Of a DNA stretch of 43,889 nt, positions 43,123-43,889 are shown piece by piece (position 1 is the first letter of the stretch; every line of letters begins with the position of its first letter). The translations under genes and the position numbers were made by a program. The notes beneath the pieces were generated by a model. The model was given only the letters and a program-made list of their open reading frames with translations. It ran no database searches and was not told the origin of the DNA. The DNA comes from Deltaproteobacteria bacterium. GTDB lineage: Bacteria; Desulfobacterota; GWC2-55-46. The DNA is taken from positions 1-43,889 of the forward strand of contig JADLDY010000038.1 of assembly GCA_020846435.1 (NCBI GenBank), written 5' to 3'.

Positions 43123-43889
43123 CTATGGCCTCACCTGCTTGCGGCCGTGCGCCTTTGTCTTGGCTTTGGAGTTGATCTTGCCTCTGCCGCCCTTGGGAGC
43201 GGCAGGGAGCTTGTGCTTCTTGAATATGACCTTCAGGACGTCGTCCATGTGCTTGACGAATATGAAGTTTATTCTCTTCCTTATGTCCTTGGGGATGTCC
43301 TCTATGTCCTTCCTGTTTCTGTCAGGGAGGATGATGTTCGTTATTTTGGCACGGAGGGCCGCAAGGCACTTCTCCTTGACGCCGCCGATGGGCAGGACCC
43401 GGCCGCGCAAGGTTATCTCGCCGGTCATGGCGATGTCCTTGTCGATAGGGGTCTGCGTCAGGGCGGAGATGAGGGACGCGGCCATGGTTATGCCCGCGGA
43501 CGGGCCGTCCTTGGGGATGGCTCCCGAGGGCACATGTATGTGTATGTCGAGGTCCTTGTAGAAGTCAGGCTTCAACTTGAAGAGGTCCGCCCTCGCCCTC
43601 GCGTACGAGAGCGCGGCGTGGGCCGATTCCTTCATGACATCGCCGAGATGGCCGGTGAGCGTGAGCTGACCCTTGCCGTTCATTATGGTAGCCTCTATGT
43701 AGAGGATCTCTCCTCCGACCGGCGTCCACGCGAGTCCCGTGGCCACCCCCACCTCGTCTGTTTCCTGCTCGGCCTCGGGTATGTACTTGGGTATGCCGAG
43801 GAGCTCCTGGACGACCTTCGGGGTCACGTTGGTGACGGCCGTCCTGCCTGAGGCGACCTTTTTGGCGACCTTTCTGCAGATGGACGCTA
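43123..43889 (-). CDS. lon: ATP-dependent protease Lon (C-terminal part, 5' end outside window)
   Basis: The last 255 or so codons of Lon are present. The frame continues open to the right edge, with upstream codons reading ASICRKVAKKVA, the end of the AAA+ module. The protease domain carries the catalytic Ser in PKDGPSAGITMA and Lys in GGVKEKCLAALRA. TGLAWTPVGGEILYIEA and PDRNRKDIEDIP are also typical. The tail is basic (GGRGKINSKAKTKAHGRKQ). Lon degrades misfolded and regulatory proteins in the cytoplasm. A GTG at 43827 might look like a start, but the homology extends upstream of it. Confidence 0.96.
   Translation of the reverse strand, partial: ASICRKVAKKVASGRTAVTNVTPKVVQELLGIPKYIPEAEQETDEVGVATGLAWTPVGGEILYIEATIMNGKGQLTLTGHLGDVMKESAHAALSYARARADLFKLKPDFYKDLDIHIHVPSGAIPKDGPSAGITMAASLISALTQTPIDKDIAMTGEITLRGRVLPIGGVKEKCLAALRAKITNIILPDRNRKDIEDIPKDIRKRINFIFVKHMDDVLKVIFKKHKLPAAPKGGRGKINSKAKTKAHGRKQVRP

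Noticed and set aside
43123-43827. Reading the Lon fragment as a complete 234-residue protease starting at GTG 43827
   Set aside because: The frame continues upstream to the window edge with Lon-like sequence (ASICRKVAKKVA), so it is a truncated gene and not a stand-alone short protease.

Overview
The window is about 43.9 kb of gene-dense, GC-rich chromosome from a Gram-negative (diderm) bacterium. Evidence for two membranes is LPS-type glycosyltransferases, an outer-membrane beta-barrel protein and a c-type-heme periplasmic sensor. Gene content, and codon use that favours AUA (Ile) and AGG (Arg) despite the GC content, suggest Desulfobacterota ('Deltaproteobacteria') or a neighbouring phylum. 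This is an inference; the sequence does not fix the taxon. I see no phage, insertion sequence, integrase or CRISPR array. Most of the window is core genome, and the less ordinary parts sit between core blocks.

Left part (1-6.5 kb, minus strand): two GT2 glycosyltransferases of surface-polysaccharide type, a candidate structured small RNA with its own terminator (1339-1468), tRNA-Leu(GAG), then a glycolytic/secretion operon read as gap-pgk-tpiA-secG from a near-consensus promoter at 5454-5483. aroD lies upstream of it.

6.5-14 kb (plus strand): a membrane-anchored coiled-coil protein with a C-terminal LysM domain stands as its own unit. It is followed by a four-gene operon: HEAT-repeat membrane protein, processive GT2 polysaccharide synthase, TPR/YaiO-type outer-membrane barrel protein, and a membrane-anchored dual-specificity-type phosphatase. 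This looks like a compact synthase-dependent exopolysaccharide synthesis and export system. It is the best candidate here for an undescribed multi-gene system.

14-25 kb: smc with a downstream Roadblock/LC7 gene (minus), ppdK (minus), gyrA and gpsA (plus).

25-35 kb (plus): a hybrid histidine kinase with a CXXCH heme-type periplasmic sensor, a class II aldolase, an elongation factor P whose loop tip lacks the usual modifiable Lys/Arg, uvrC (possibly leaderless), comEC, and a small DUF4124 secreted protein.

35-43.9 kb (minus): an MBL-fold hydrolase, then a chemosensory operon mcp-cheW-cheY-cheA that runs into larB-larC (nickel-pincer cofactor synthesis). A palindromic element of about 120 bp lies between cheY and cheA. 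Two strong related hairpins follow thiL, and the window ends inside lon.

Gene starts were moved from the longest ORF where a ribosome-binding site or domain boundary argued for it; this is stated per entry. All functional assignments come from motif recognition by eye, without database searches.
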